Positions 22,414 to 34,703 of a DNA stretch of 64,000 bases are shown here, in pieces. Position 1 is the first letter of the stretch. Each line of letters starts with the position of its first letter. The position numbers were made by a program, and so were the translations under genes. Source of the stretch: Nemophila menziesii (lineage: Eukaryota; Streptophyta; Magnoliopsida; Boraginales; Hydrophyllaceae); assembly GCA_029959085.1 (NCBI GenBank), contig JARWIR010000051.1:3720001-3784000 (forward strand). The letters are read 5' to 3'. Under the pieces are notes generated by a model that saw only the letters and a list, made by a program, of their open reading frames with translations, had not been told where the DNA came from and did no database searches.

Positions 22414-23924
22414 TGATATCTCCTCATTTGTGATAATAAATATATACTTCAGAGACATCATTTTAGGCGTATTTATTAGTTTATAGGTCGATTTTAGCTT
22501 CGTTTAGTACACTTTCCTGTTTTGGGTCTTGAATTAATTAATTATTATTTTTAGAGCATATTGGGTTTAATTATTTATTTAGTGTGAAGCTTTAGATATA
22601 TATGGTAATTAATTAGAGTCCAAGTTGGTAAAGAGAACTAAAGGAAAGAAGATAAACATGGAAATTGAAGATAAAGGAAAGAAAAGCTAAAAACATGGAA
22701 AAGGAAAAACTATCTTAATTCTGAATTTCTGCACCTACGACCACAAATCAACTTATATCTTAAAATCGGTGAGGAATCTGGAGAAACGGTCAAGAGAAAA
22801 GTTGAAAATCTTTCCGAGACGATGAATTTGTATACTCATACGCATCAATCGGAGAAATATTGAAGCTGTTAGGACTAAAAGAAAAACGTGTCTGATTACA
22901 TGTTTTTGGGCTACGAATTTGAGTTGGGCTTGGAGCCCATATTTACCTTTTCCTTCAAGAAAACGAATTAGGTCAACCTATACACTATAAATACAGCCTC
23001 TTAACATTAGAAAATCATCCTTGGTGAAACCTTAAACCAAGAGGAAGCTTACAACACAAGAAAAGAAGTCTGGAAGGAGCTGTTCATCACAATGTCTTCT
23101 TCTACCTTTGAATTTGTAATTTCTTTCTTTTCTTGCATTAGTATGAACTAAATTTATTTAGCTTGACTTTTAGCATATATGTATGAACCCTAGTTTTGGT
23201 TGACATCTATCTAATTTGGGAATTCTATGTTTTAAATTGAATTATTGTTTTTATTCTCTATTTATGTGTTTGGAATTATATTCTGTGTTCTTGTGGAACC
23301 TAGGCCATATAGAATTACCATCTAGTAATTAGGTCAACATTGACAACGGTGTTTAATTACATGTTTAGCACATAACGTCTAGTATTCCGTTTAGATCTGA
23401 CAAATCAACCTAACTAGATAATCAGTATGGTTTAGTATATATTACTATTTACCAATTACGGGAACAGTTTGCTTAGGAAGCCTTATTGACACATGTAAAT
23501 CTTATTTAAAACTACCTAGCGTAATTGGAACCGATTATTGAAGTACTACATAATTCACCCTTACATGTTTAGAACGGCAAAACTAGTGGGGATTACATGC
23601 TATTGACTCAAGCTATATTCTCATACTACTCATTCTTTCGTATTTATTTTCTGTCTTTAATTTCTTAGTTTTAATTTAGTTTAACCAAAAACCAAATAAA
23701 TATCTATTTGTCTTTACTTTTTCTGCGTTTTACTTGTTCTAGCTTTAATTATTTGCACTTGATTATTGCATAAGATTCCCCTAACCTTCATAGTCTCTGC
23801 GGAACGAATCTTACTTATTTTCTAAAACTTGCATACGATCTGTATACTTGCAGAACCGTGCTAGCTTAGGGTGTTTATCTGCACTTTATTTATATCATAT
23901 AATATCACACCCTAGGCCGTACCA
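22414..23924 (+). repeat. Athila copy B 3' LTR
   Basis: 1,511 bp, TGATATCTCC to CGTACCA, equal in length to the 5' LTR. The TATA box is at 22986-22993. Confidence 0.93.
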
Positions 23925-23929
23925 ACAAT
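23925..23929. repeat. target-site duplication, right (ACAAT)
   Basis: Matches 12671-12675. Confidence 0.9.
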
Positions 23930-24038
23930 CATGTCCTGTATACACAACCCCAGATATTATTGCAAAAATAAAGTTTATAAAACGAAAATAAGATGTTTTC
24001 TAGTTTATACGATATGAGACATTAAATATCTAAATTAT
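23930..24038 (-). other. copia-1 leader, right part
   Basis: Continuation of the leader interrupted by Athila copy B. A tRNA-iMet primer site was looked for next to the LTR and not found. Confidence 0.5.
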
Positions 24039-24771
24039 TGTGTTTTATTTGTATAAACCTGTAAAACAATATAAAAACTAATGAAAAAATTAAATAAAAT
24101 TAAATAAATAAATAACTTTAATTGTCGAGACTCAGATTGAATCCGATGTCTTTAAGGTATTTAGGCCACGTACCAGTGTCTTACATATGCTTGCTTCAAC
24201 CTCTAGGATACAACGACAAAACTATTCAAATGAAATTGACACAAATACTTAAGAATTTCAAGGAAGTAAATAAAGTTACTTCGTTCTATCTCTTTATTAT
24301 AATTTTAATGCTTGATGCTTTAAAAAAATAAAGGAAGAAAATGTTTAGTTGGCCAGCTATTTATAGAAGATGAAAAGGTGGTTTGAAAAAGAGTTGTGAT
24401 GTTTCATTTGGAGATAAGGTGTATTAATTAAAAGATACAACATTTACTAATAGACACAAAGCTTGACTGGTCCAGATGGTATAAGACCAAGGCCTAAAAG
24501 CCCAACATTTTTTTCTTTGCTTTGTTTTATAAAAAGAAATAAAAAAAGAAATAACATACATTCTTAAATTTTTTTCTTCTCTTTTAATTTCTTCAAATTA
24601 CATGACTCAATTTCTCATTCAGTTTCAAATAAGTTTGACCAAGTGAATATATTAGATTAACTTTTACAACTGGAATAAACGTATAAATATCTGAATAATA
24701 TCTTTAAATTGAGTCACCAACTATCATTGTAAACATGGTCAACACGTGGATACAATCTCATTTATTCAACA
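24039..24771 (-). repeat. copia-1 5' LTR
   Basis: 733 bp, homologous over its whole length to 7506-8244. Plus strand TGTGTTTTATTTG to TTATTCAACA. Confidence 0.75.
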
Positions 24772-25666
<895 letters not shown>

Positions 25667-25762
25667 ATGAAGAAGCTGATGGAGATGTTCAAAATTTATG
25701 AAGATTTGGAAAAATTAGATAGTCTTCATATGATTTTCAAACTAGTTGGAGGAATCGTTTAG
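25667..25762 (+). pseudogene. exon-sized fragment resembling PP4 regulatory subunit 3
   Basis: The 31-codon segment reads MKKLMEMFKIYEDLEKLD, then SLHMIFKLVGG and a stop. From memory of the family this matches the SMK-1/DUF625 region of PP4R3 (SMEK in animals, PSY2-like in plants), where the phrase is roughly CEDLEN-DGLHMIFKIVKGI. In a full gene it belongs to a regulatory subunit of protein phosphatase 4. Here it is isolated: no neighbouring exons were found, and it stops after the glycines. It is therefore most likely a transposed exon fragment. Confidence 0.45.
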
Positions 25763-26339
25763 TATTCTTACCTTTTCTTTATTTTTTAACATTAATGTAA
25801 TATATATTCTTTGTAACTTATTAATAATATGTGTTAACTTTCCAACTTAACTAAAAGTTCGAAGAGTTAAAGAAGGCAGATAACACATCATAAGAGATTT
25901 ATACTCAAACACGCCCCCTCACGTGCATGCTTTGTAGAAGAGATGGATAGGTCTAAGAAATTGAAAGCTCGGTGTGAAAAGCGTGGAGGCTTCAAACTTT
26001 TGAAACCGGGTTAGTCATTCGATTATCATAGCAATCCAAAAAGATACAAATTCTATTCTCTTTTACCTTTATCGCACTAGATTGTTTTTAGGATTGCAAT
26101 TACTACTTTATGTTGTTTTATATTCTTGATATAATAGTTTTTGTGCATCTTTCATAATTAAGGGATCATTTCCTTGTCAAATAAGCATTACGTCTTATGC
26201 GAACACAAGATGAGTAATTTTCAAAGAGTCGCATCTTGAATGATAATTAAAACCTGACCTGAAATTTGTGTTCCATTTAATAAGCCGTGAAAGATATTCA
26301 AGTATAAGATGAGATAAAAAACGATATTAGGCTGCCTTG
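25763..26339. other. unassigned AT-rich stretch
   Basis: No open frame or element end recognised. Confidence 0.45.
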
Positions 26340-27534
26340 CCTCAAACTTTCTTAAACTTGAAAAACGCGTGAATTCCCTCATTGATATAAATGGCGTGTG
26401 AAGATTTCATTACGCACCCCATAATCCAATCTATATACGTCGAAGAAATATTCAACCTGTAATACTTGTACCAGAAAATCTCAACTAACTGTAACGTAAG
26501 CCTCGCGCAGATTAATTTTAATGGTGCACCTAGGCAAAATTCGCTACCAATCATACCCTAGAAGTAGTTATTGCACCAAATAAATATATCTGGCATTATG
26601 TGTTATTGGATAAACATATATTAGGCTCCATAAACTATCTAATTGAGTACAAAAGTTATATAATCGATAAAAAACTTCATGATTCTCTTGTAAAAAACAT
26701 CACTTAAAGGAAATTCTTCTTAAATATCCAAGTCGCAAAGAATGGCTTCATTTTGGGTCAAGGAAATGATAGTATGGTTCAACTGTTTAAGGATCGATAC
26801 ATTAGCAAAATTATTTTTAACCGCATTACATATTTAGCTACCAATAATCACCCATGTTTTCTTCTATTATTTAATCGAGAATCGATCGTGGCCTGGTGAT
26901 TTATCATCTCCAATACTTATGATTGCAACATGGATATCCATATCAATGAATCTTTGAGCATATCCAGTTATTGAGCAGCTAAAAGGGTAGGACCAAATGC
27001 AATAATATCATCATCAATCGTTTAAACTGTGTCCCTTGTACTGACCAACAAAGTGTAGTAATTTTCAAATGCCTGAGCAACTATCTCATTAGACGTAGTC
27101 AAGCTTCCATCCGACAGAGTAATTGCTATAGTGAAGTTTCATCTTTGATTTTCTTTAGGAATAGCACTGAAGTGTTTTTTACAACAATGCTAATCAAAAC
27201 ATACCCATTCTTTGTGTTTTGATGCAAGAAACTCAATTACACATTGCAAAGTTAGATATTCTTCTTTCTCATAGTGTAGTCTTGAGTATTAGGTTTTACC
27301 CTCTTAGAGAAGATTGCAATATGAAGCTAACTCAAGACTTTTAGTTCTAGCTTTAAACCCTCAACGCTGAACAAAGGGTACATGGTGCTGTTCCATATAA
27401 GTCATCTCTAGTCACGAGATCCAAGAATTTTATCGTCAGCTCAGGTTTTGTAAAACCAGAGCTATGGTTTGCTTTGAAAATCTTATGAAAACAGAGAAAT
27501 TACGCAGGGCATATGGTTCAAGATACATATAGCA
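26340..27534 (-). pseudogene. LINE reverse transcriptase, first half
   Basis: The minus strand shows plant L1-type RT landmarks in broken frames. LSDGSLTTSNEIV comes first, the SIGDDKSPGHDRFS motif near 26920-26880 next, then the 26554-26342 frame with WIMGCVMKSSHAIYINEG and FFKFKK just before the position where GLRQGDPLSP is expected. The sequence ends there, so the YADD active site is not included. It probably continues the endonuclease part at 32121-32550, separated by copia-2. Confidence 0.7.
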
Positions 27535-27860
27535 TGTAGGATCAAATATCGTTATGTATATGTATATATTTGTGTAAGAATAAGGTTGACTAAAAACATA
27601 TTTCGGAATTTCAGCCTTCAGTCTTTTTTTTTCTCCCTTACTTAACTATTTTGCTTGAGACAAATGACAAGATTACACAATTATTTATAGGATAAATACT
27701 AACATGTATCTAGCTTAATACATGAACTATAATTAAAGAGAAAATATTGAAAGTAGTCAATACATGAATCAAAGATAAAATTCCATAGATGTATGTAGTA
27801 AACAGATTTATGTATGTGAACAAGCTTATAAAATGATGGTCAAGATTCTAATTTATTCCA
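27535..27860 (-). repeat. copia-2 3' LTR
   Basis: 326 bp, pairing with 31788-32120. Plus strand TGTAGGATCAAATAT to TTATTCCA. Confidence 0.78.
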
Positions 27861-28035
27861 ATATTGCCTCCGATACTTTGAATATGCTCTCGATTCCCAA
27901 TATTTCAACATTATTCTTAAAAACAGAACCTTCAAGGAGTATTGTAAAGATATCTGCAAGTTGTTCTTCACTTTTGGAATACTCAAGATTGATTGCTCCT
28001 TCATGAACAAGTTCCCTTAGGAAATGAAAGTGTAG

Positions 28036-28287
28036 TCAAATATATTTTGCTCTTTCATGAAGGACTGGATCTTTTGAGATAGAAATAGTCGAGTTATTAT
28101 CACAAAATAGATTTGTAGATCCATACTTATTGGAGTTCAGACTTTCAATAATTTTTGTAAACCACATGATTTGAAATATAGCCGAACAAGTTGTGATATA
28201 CTTAAGTTCGATAGTAGAAAGATATACGATTGGTTGTTTCTTTGAACACCATGAAATCACTCCACTTCCAAGATTAAAAGAATCCAA
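28036..28287 (-). pseudogene. copia-2 RNase H
   Basis: 83 codons with SGVISWCSKKQPIVYLSTIE, FCDNNSTISISKDPVLHERA and the spacing of copia RNase H. Upstream it is separated from RT by frame breaks. The family's A-E-Y is replaced by LKY. Confidence 0.78.
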
Positions 28288-28633
28288 GGAAGTACTTTTG
28301 GAATCATCAATGCTTACACCAAGATCACTATCTCTAAACCCAACAAGTTATATAAATGATTCTTGCATAGAAGATTTTGTAATTAACTATTTATGTGACG
28401 TATCGAAGAATTTTTTGTTGTTGTCTCCTAGTGATGCGCATATGGTTTCTTTATAAACCTGTTAATCAAAGTTACAACAATCATAATACCGGGACAAGTG
28501 GTTGTAAGATACGTCAAATTTCCAATCAAACTTCATAACATGGTTGGATCCACCATCTTTCCCTTTTCCTCTTTACTCAATTTTAATAATATCATACATG
28601 GATTGGATTAAGATTCTAGTTTTGCATTTTATT

Positions 28634-29433
28634 TTATTTTATAGTTTTCTTACATATTTTAGTTAAGAAATAATTTTTCCTCCATTGCACATTTATGCCA
28701 AGAAAGTGAGGCAACTCTCGCAAATTGGACATTTCCAGCTCTTTCATCATTGAAAGTTTGGAATCAGTCAACATTTCAAAATCATCACCCGTGAAGATCA
28801 AATCATCAGCATAAAGACTGCCTACAATAAAACCACCTTTAAAATTATCTTTGATAGAAAGAGTATGCTTAAGAGGACAATGTTCAAACCCATATTTCAA
28901 TAAATATCCACTAATCATATCATAACATGCATGAGGTGATTGCTTCAATCCAGAAAACGCCTTTTTGTTGTTTATATACTTTATCTTCTTCACCTTTCTT
29001 AATAAATCCAGGAGGTTGTTCAATAAATTTTCTCTTGAATAAATCCATTCAAGAAAGCCAATTTGATAACAATTTGTTACAATTTCCAACCACTTTGAGC
29101 TGCAAGAGAAATAACCAGTTTGAATTGTATCAAGTCTTGAAACATAAGCAAATATCTCATTGAAGTCGTCGCGTTATTTTTCTTGTAACATTTTGTAACT
29201 AACCTTTCCTTGTGTTTGTTTGTGGACCCATCAAGATTAGTCTTAGTTTTGAAAACCAAATTTACACCAATAACAGATTTATGACAAGGTAGAGGCGTGA
29301 GATCCCAAGTTTCATTTTTCTCAATTTCATTGATCTTCTCTTTCATGCCTTGGTTCCACTTCTTTAAAGACTTCATCATAGGATATTGGACCCTCTCTAG
29401 CAATAAATTCAAACTAAACATAATTTGTTGCAT
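28634..29433 (-). pseudogene. copia-2 reverse transcriptase
   Basis: Two overlapping frames on the minus strand cover RT. The first (29433-29077) has WNQGMKEKINEIEKNETWDL and VFKTKTNLDGS. The second (29089-28634) has AFSGLKQSPHACYD and the active-site segment LYADDLIFTG, then FLGINV. The first catalytic aspartate region (normally DVKSAFLNG) is lost at the junction between the two frames. Confidence 0.82.
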
Positions 29434-29899
29434 TAATCGGTTTCATCATAAATGTCTCTAAAACTCCTTCTTTTTGTTTGGGGTGATTGTGAGTTTTGAG
29501 GTCTCACTATCTTGTGATTGATTTTCACTATCCTCGATTTGCATTGCTTGATAATAACTTTCTTCATCGTAAATAATTTTTTTAAGTTAATGAATCAGAT
29601 AATTTACAAAAATCATACGAAGATGTTTCATTAGAATAAACGTCACTACTTATCAAAATCTTATTTGTTTGAGGATTGTAAAGCTTGTAAGCTTAGTCCT
29701 CTCACTATATCAAGTGAAAATACACTTTTTAAATTTATCATCACGTTTGCTTCTCAAAGCATTTGGAATATGTGAATATGGAAGACAACCATATATTTTT
29801 AAATAGCTAACATTTGACTTCTTACAATGCCACCCTTCATTTGGAGTAGAATCTTTTAAACTCTTCGTAGGCGATCGATTGATCAATTAAACGAAACAA

Positions 29900-30420
29900 G
29901 AATCTGCTTCAGCCCAAAAAATTGAAGGCACATTTTTCTACTCAACATACATCAGACCGTATTCATGACCGTTCGGTTTATTCTCTCTGAAATTCTGTTT
30001 TGCTAGGGTGAATATCAAGCCGTCATTTCATGTTGAATTCCATTTTGTTGATGAAATTCCTTGAATAAAAAGGAAAAATACTCACCACCATGATCACTTC
30101 TCAAGTTCATTATTTTATGGTCATAATTTTTTTTACTTGAGATTCAAATTCTTTAAAACACGTAAAGGCTTCTGATTTTTGCTTCAAAAAATAAGCCCAA
30201 ACTTTTCTTGTACAATTATCAATGAATAACAAGAAATTTTGACTTTCCCTAAAGAAGGAACTCATATCGATCCACAAAGATCACTGTGGATGAGTTCCAA
30301 TGGTGATTTTGATTTTCAATCAGACTTTGATGGAAATGTTTTATCGTGTTGATTTCCCAGTTGACATCTTCACAAAATTCGTGGATGGCATCAATATTTG
30401 GCAGTTCTTGAACAATTTTT
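29900..30420 (-). pseudogene. copia-2 integrase
   Basis: The minus strand reads LRSDHGGEYFSFLFKEFHQQ and NGIQHEMTA, then a stop and NRISERINRT. This holds the second catalytic Asp and the region of the catalytic Glu of a copia integrase. The upstream part to about 30420 is degraded. Confidence 0.72.
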
Positions 30421-30879
30421 TTTATTTGATAGCTCCTTCAAACTTTGAATATTAAGGTGCTCAAATCTGTCATGCCACAACTGGGATATATTGTCATTAA
30501 CTGTTGGATGTCAAGAAACATCTGAAGTGTCAAGTTCAAGCAAGAATACGTTATTTGAACGCAAAATAATAGTTGAAACCAATTGATCTCCTTTTTTCAT
30601 GGTTTAAATATTGTCGATTAAGAACATATCAAACCCTTTATTCAAAAAGTGACCAACACTTGGAATATTACTATTTAAATCGGGTATGTAAAATACCTCA
30701 AACATTTTTATATTTTTCTATTTTTTGTTTTGAATATGATATCTCTAACTCCTTCGACTAGCACCACTATTCAAATAAAAAACATTTTCAAAAATTCCAT
30801 AGTAGAAATTAATAAAGTCTCTGGTTTTTCACCTTTTTTTCATGTACATAGTCAACTTCTTATCTTTTTCTAGATACTT

Positions 30880-31438
30880 TTTCCAACAATCTCTAATTTT
30901 GTACCCCAACTTATGACAACAATAACATATAGTATAATGTTTTTTAATCCTTGTCCTTGACCTCTATCATAGTTGTTTTGGGATGATGTATCCTCTTCTT
31001 TTGACTCATTATTTTTCATAAATTGACCATGTTTACTGTGGGAATCTTTTATGCCTCTTGTTTGTCCGCGTCCTCTTCCTCATAATTTGGATATGAACCA
31101 TGGCCTCCCATGAACGAGACTTGACATTTTAGTGCTTTATCAGAAGAAGAAATACGTGGACTTCTTAGAAGGATTCTAGCTTCACGTTCTTCCAATATTC
31201 CTTGTAATGTATCCGATTCCATTAAGTAAAGATCTTGTGACTCTTCAATAGTCACCACAATACGATCGAATTTCACCGGTAAACTTTGCATGATTTTTTG
31301 AACAATTTTTTGAATGTCCATGACTTTTCCATATGTAGCCATTTGATTTATTAGAGAAGCTACTCTTGTGAAATACTTATCAATCATTTTATCTTCTTTC
31401 ATCTCCAATTTTTTGAATTCAACTTGTAGATGTTGCAA
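30880..31438 (-). pseudogene. copia-2 gag with zinc knuckle
   Basis: The 129-codon frame 31438-31049 has the gag signature of plant copia: EDKMIDKYFTRVASLINQM, IVQKIMQSLPVKFDRIVVTI, ESQDLYLMESDTLQGILEE. Downstream, at about 30930-30880, a zinc knuckle is readable as CYCCHKLGYKIRDCW (first Cys pair, Tyr in place of the His, last Cys). It packaged element RNA. Confidence 0.8.
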
Positions 31439-31771
31439 GCCTACCTTTTTTACTTGGTCTTTTTTAACAAAAGTTGTTTGATTAATCTCCCATGTTTTTA
31501 TAGAAATGTTTGCTTGGTATAATCTTTAAAAGATTAGGACTTTTATTTTTTGATATATTTAAAAAGATATTTTTGATCCTTTTATTTTTCACGTTTAAAA
31601 TTTTTCTTTTGTTAATCAAAATATTAAATCCCATCTTCGGGTAAATCTATGCCACCATCAGCCATACTCCAAAGGTCTTGAAAATCAAGACATAACTAAT
31701 AATCCAACATTTGATTTTTCTCTATTAAAACAAGGAACAAGAGAAGTAAGATTGTTGGACATTTTTAAGGT

Positions 31772-31785
31772 GGCCCTAATACAAA
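31772..31785 (-). other. copia-2 primer-binding site
   Basis: On the minus strand TTTGTATTAGGGCC follows the LTR end after two bases. It agrees at 11 of 14 positions with the initiator-methionine tRNA site usual for copia (TTGGTATCAGAGCC). Confidence 0.65.
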
Positions 31786-31787
31786 TT

Positions 31788-32120
31788 TGTAGGATCAAAT
31801 ATTGGTATAAATAGGTAGAGATTTGTGGAATAATAAGATTGAACAAAAACACGTTTTTGGAATTTTAGCCTTTGATCGTTGTTTGTTTTTCTCCTTTTTC
31901 TTAACTATTTTTCCTGAGACATATGAAAAGATTACACAACCATTTGTAAGAGAAATCCTATCATGTATCTAGCCTAATATATGAACTAGAATAAAAGAAA
32001 AAATATTAAAACTAGTCAATACATGAATAAAAAAATGAAAGACAATATATGTATCTAGTAAATGAATTCATTTATAAGAACAAGTTTATGAAATGATGGC
32101 CAAGATTCCAAATTATTCCA
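31788..32120 (-). repeat. copia-2 5' LTR
   Basis: 333 bp, homologous to 27535-27860; many substitutions and a few short indels separate the two. Confidence 0.78.
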
Positions 32121-32900
32121 AGATATCACTATATCGAGAAATGCTCCAAATATTTACTTACTAAGGCTCGATAAAACCTGGGAAACACATAACTATCACT
32201 CCAAGTAAAAAAACTACCAATAAATGGTAAATCTTCCACCCAAACAAGTGAAACTATTCATAAAGTCCTTGATTCATAATGATAAAACTAGGAACCATTG
32301 ATACGTTCATTAAAACCAAGTACATTATTAAAATATCCCAATGTAATCTAAGGTGAGGAAACCATGGTTGTCTTCCCATATTCTGGTAAATTACTCCACA
32401 AAATCCTGCATTTAACAAGTTTACTATGAGCATAGAGAAACCACTACAAAAACAATAAGTAACCTTGCAAGTAAATCTGCAATGAACAACTTGTGGATGA
32501 TTTTGAACAAGGTCGGCCTGAACTTTTCTAAGATTTAAAAGAAGCATAATTGGACTTCGCTTTCTTGGGTAATCTTAGTTGTCATCTTCTTTGATTTTCC
32601 GATATTTTTGGCATGTTGTTTCTTGATGCTTTGAAGCTCCTTTTCCTCATCTATATATTGTACTAATGTTTCTTCTGCAATAAGAAGTCTTTGACTAGGT
32701 GTTCGTGTCACTTACTTCTTCAGTGTCTTTTCTGTGTTAGGACTATCATTGAACTCATGTTCAATATAGTCTTTTTCCGATAAATTATCATTTGAATGCT
32801 TATTAGAATCATATGTATCATTAGTATCCTCAACTATAGATAACCTTTTAGCTTTATTAGAAGCAAATATAATTACTCAAGTTGGCTAGATAGAATTTGT
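32121..32900 (-). pseudogene. LINE endonuclease part
   Basis: In mixed minus-strand frames: PQVVHCRF, then GDFNNV-like and GFNERINGS, and DLPFIGSFFTWSDSY near 32190. These are the APE-type endonuclease blocks of plant L1 LINEs (GDFN, then FTW). Upstream to about 32900 a charged stretch (KDYIEHEFN, VQYIDEEKELQSIKKQ) may be the linker after ORF1. Order and strand fit the RT part at 26340-27534, on the far side of copia-2. Confidence 0.62.
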
Positions 32901-32960
32901 TAATATGTTTGTTTTTTGATGTAAAGGAAAAATTTAAGAGTAGTGTAAGGTTGTCAAAAA

Positions 32961-33140
32961 TGGTATGCTATCACCTAAAAAGACATCACCTAAACTTCAC
33001 CTATGATGTGACAGTTAGGTGGTCCAATCATGGATTTTCTCTTTCCAAATTTACTTTTTTCTCTCTCCTCCATAATTGGACCACCTAACCGCCACATCAT
33101 GGGTGATATTTAGGTGATGACGTTTTGGGTGATACCCAAC
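32961..33140. mobile_element. foldback MITE
   Basis: Two arms of about 68 bases form a long imperfect hairpin. The left arm has TATCACCTAA, ACATCACCTAA and TTAGGTGGTCCAAT; the right arm is its reverse complement, ending GGTGATACCCAAC. They flank a CT-rich loop of about 45 bases. This is the layout of a miniature inverted-repeat transposon. The target duplication is uncertain. Confidence 0.85.
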
Positions 33141-33978
33141 ATTATTCTACATTGTTATACTCTTATAATTAGAAATAATTGTTATGGACTAAAGCAGTAA
33201 AAAAACAATGGTCAAATGCACCATTGAACCACGTGTTAAGCCAAATATTCAAATAAACTGGTCCATATGTTTTTATGTTTAGAAAATATACCATGGTGTT
33301 CAAAAATGTTTTACTGTTTGATGAGGCACATATTTGCAAGATCCGGAATGTAGTTGACACTTTCTTTTTACTAATGTAGTATTTATCTCGCAATTCTGTA
33401 AGTTTTTAACTCAAAGGAAAGTTCTTAAATGTGCGTGAGAGAAGATAAAATAGAACATGTGTTTTTTTATTGACCTTGGTAAAAAAAAAAAACAAACTTG
33501 AATTATAGAAGAACCAAAAACTAAGGACTTGACATATAAACAATGTTGGATATTTATAAATATTGTCTTAATAACGACAACAAAATATAGCTTGTAAATC
33601 CATGCTTGATTTTTTTTTGTTTACGCTGACTTCCAATAATTTTTTTTTTAATTTACAATATGTTACAGGTTTTACTTTATTCATTTTTTTATATGTTATA
33701 TTGGCAATTGGCAATATTATACCAAAAAGTTCTAATTAGCATACAACAACTTGTAATTGTGAGTCTTGAAGGGTTGTTTGGACAAGGTATAATATTGATT
33801 TATTTATCCATTTATTTGAGTAAAAGCAAAAACAACAACATCGTTTTGGTATCTATTCGGCCCTTGCAATGAGTAATTCACCAAACTGATCCCCAAACTA
33901 TTAACTTTCAGAAATCATATACCATTGTTTGAATATGTGTCATATTATCTTAATTTACATTTTTACCCAATCAGATAA
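33141..33978. other. unassigned AT-rich stretch
   Basis: No gene or repeat end recognised; several T homopolymers are present. Confidence 0.45.
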
Positions 33979-34203
33979 TTTTTTTAAATAACGTGGGTGG
34001 CCCGAGCAACCTACGAGCACCACAACTAATTCAGCAGAATATATGCACGCCTCTACATGCATAACCCAAGTAAATTAGAACTACGTTGCCCGTAGTTGCC
34101 CATGCTCAGGGCGGAGATTAAAACTCTATAATTATTATTTACACCCATTAAGTGTAAAAAAAAATATAAAGACTTTGTCCAATTGAGCTAACCCAATTAG
34201 TTA
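33979..34203 (-). repeat. tRNA-derived SINE
   Basis: On the minus strand GGGTTAGCTCAATTGGAC (A box, about 34195-34178) is followed by a B-box-like GTTTTAATCTCCGCC (34125-34111), a body of about 120 bases and a short A tail (T run 33979-33985 on plus). A T-rich insertion lies between the boxes. Confidence 0.6.
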
Positions 34204-34228
34204 TCTGATCCCATTTTTTTTAACACCG

Positions 34229-34620
34229 TTATGATTTTTTTTTTGTAAAGGTAAGTGCATGACATATAACTGAGTTATTGAATGGTAAATTGGATATTTT
34301 ATTTGGCTTAGAATTATAGAGGTTACATAGAACGTAGTGGTGAGATATACCACACTTATATATATTAAGTTTCATACATATTGCATATCCATATTTATTT
34401 ATAACCTCCTTGAAACTAGTTATTTCAATATTGTTAGCTTCCATAAAAAATATACTATCATCAGCAAATAGTAGGTGTGTGACACTAGGTTCCAAATTCG
34501 CAATATTTATACCCTCCATTAAACCATTATCAACTTTTTTATTTATTATCACCCTTAACATTTGAGTAATAATATCCACTATTAGACAATATCTACCTAT
34601 GGCACCTATTTTGGGCCTGA
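34229..34620 (-). pseudogene. LINE reverse transcriptase scrap
   Basis: A 116-codon frame with THLLFADDSIFFMEANN, the catalytic FADD of plant L1-type RT, preceded by EGINIANLEPSV and followed by the KLNIYKCGI region. No other LINE domain adjoins it, so it is an isolated fragment independent of the LINE at 26-33 kb. Confidence 0.75.
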
Positions 34621-34703
34621 ACTTCCTTTTTTCCCTTAATTGAACTCAGTACTTTCCTTCCCTATCGCTTTCCTACCGTTTTGAACATCCAAAGGTCTAA
34701 TCC

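Larger units (their letters stand above)
12676..23924 (+). mobile_element. complete Athila-lineage LTR retrotransposon (copy B)
   Basis: An 11,249-bp element with two LTRs of exactly equal length (1,511 bp), a tRNA-Asp primer site, gag and pol in one frame, a long region after pol and a polypurine tract. RT, RNase H and integrase motifs and the long post-pol region place it in the Athila branch of Ty3/gypsy. No chromodomain is seen after integrase. It is inserted in the leader of copia-1 with a 5-bp duplication. Four nonsense codons make it non-autonomous now. Confidence 0.93.
7506..24771 (-). mobile_element. Ty1/copia element 1, split by Athila copy B
   Basis: Two related LTRs (7506-8244 and 24039-24771) enclose, on the minus strand and in copia order, gag remnant, protease end, integrase, RT and RNase H. 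The 11.25-kb Athila copy B sits in the leader between the right LTR and gag. All coding parts are broken. A polypurine tract (TCATGTGGGGAT on the minus strand, 8256-8245) adjoins the left LTR. Flanking 5-bp sequences do not match, and no good primer-binding site was found beside the right LTR. Confidence 0.8.
27535..32120 (-). mobile_element. Ty1/copia element 2
   Basis: A 4,586-bp element with LTRs at both ends, a copia-type primer site, and gag, integrase, RT and RNase H remnants in copia order on the minus strand. All frames are broken. It lies within a LINE. The outer 5-bp flanks (TAGCA and AGATA) do not match; an AGATA also occurs at 27521, so the left end may be off by a few bases or mutated. 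Confidence 0.85.

Noticed and set aside
24021..24038. tRNA-iMet primer site for copia-1
   Set aside because: The bases beside the LTR do not match the usual site; mutated or another primer.
27530..27534. Target-site duplication of copia-2
   Set aside because: TAGCA on the left and AGATA on the right (32121-32125) differ; AGATA at 27521 is nine bases from the LTR.
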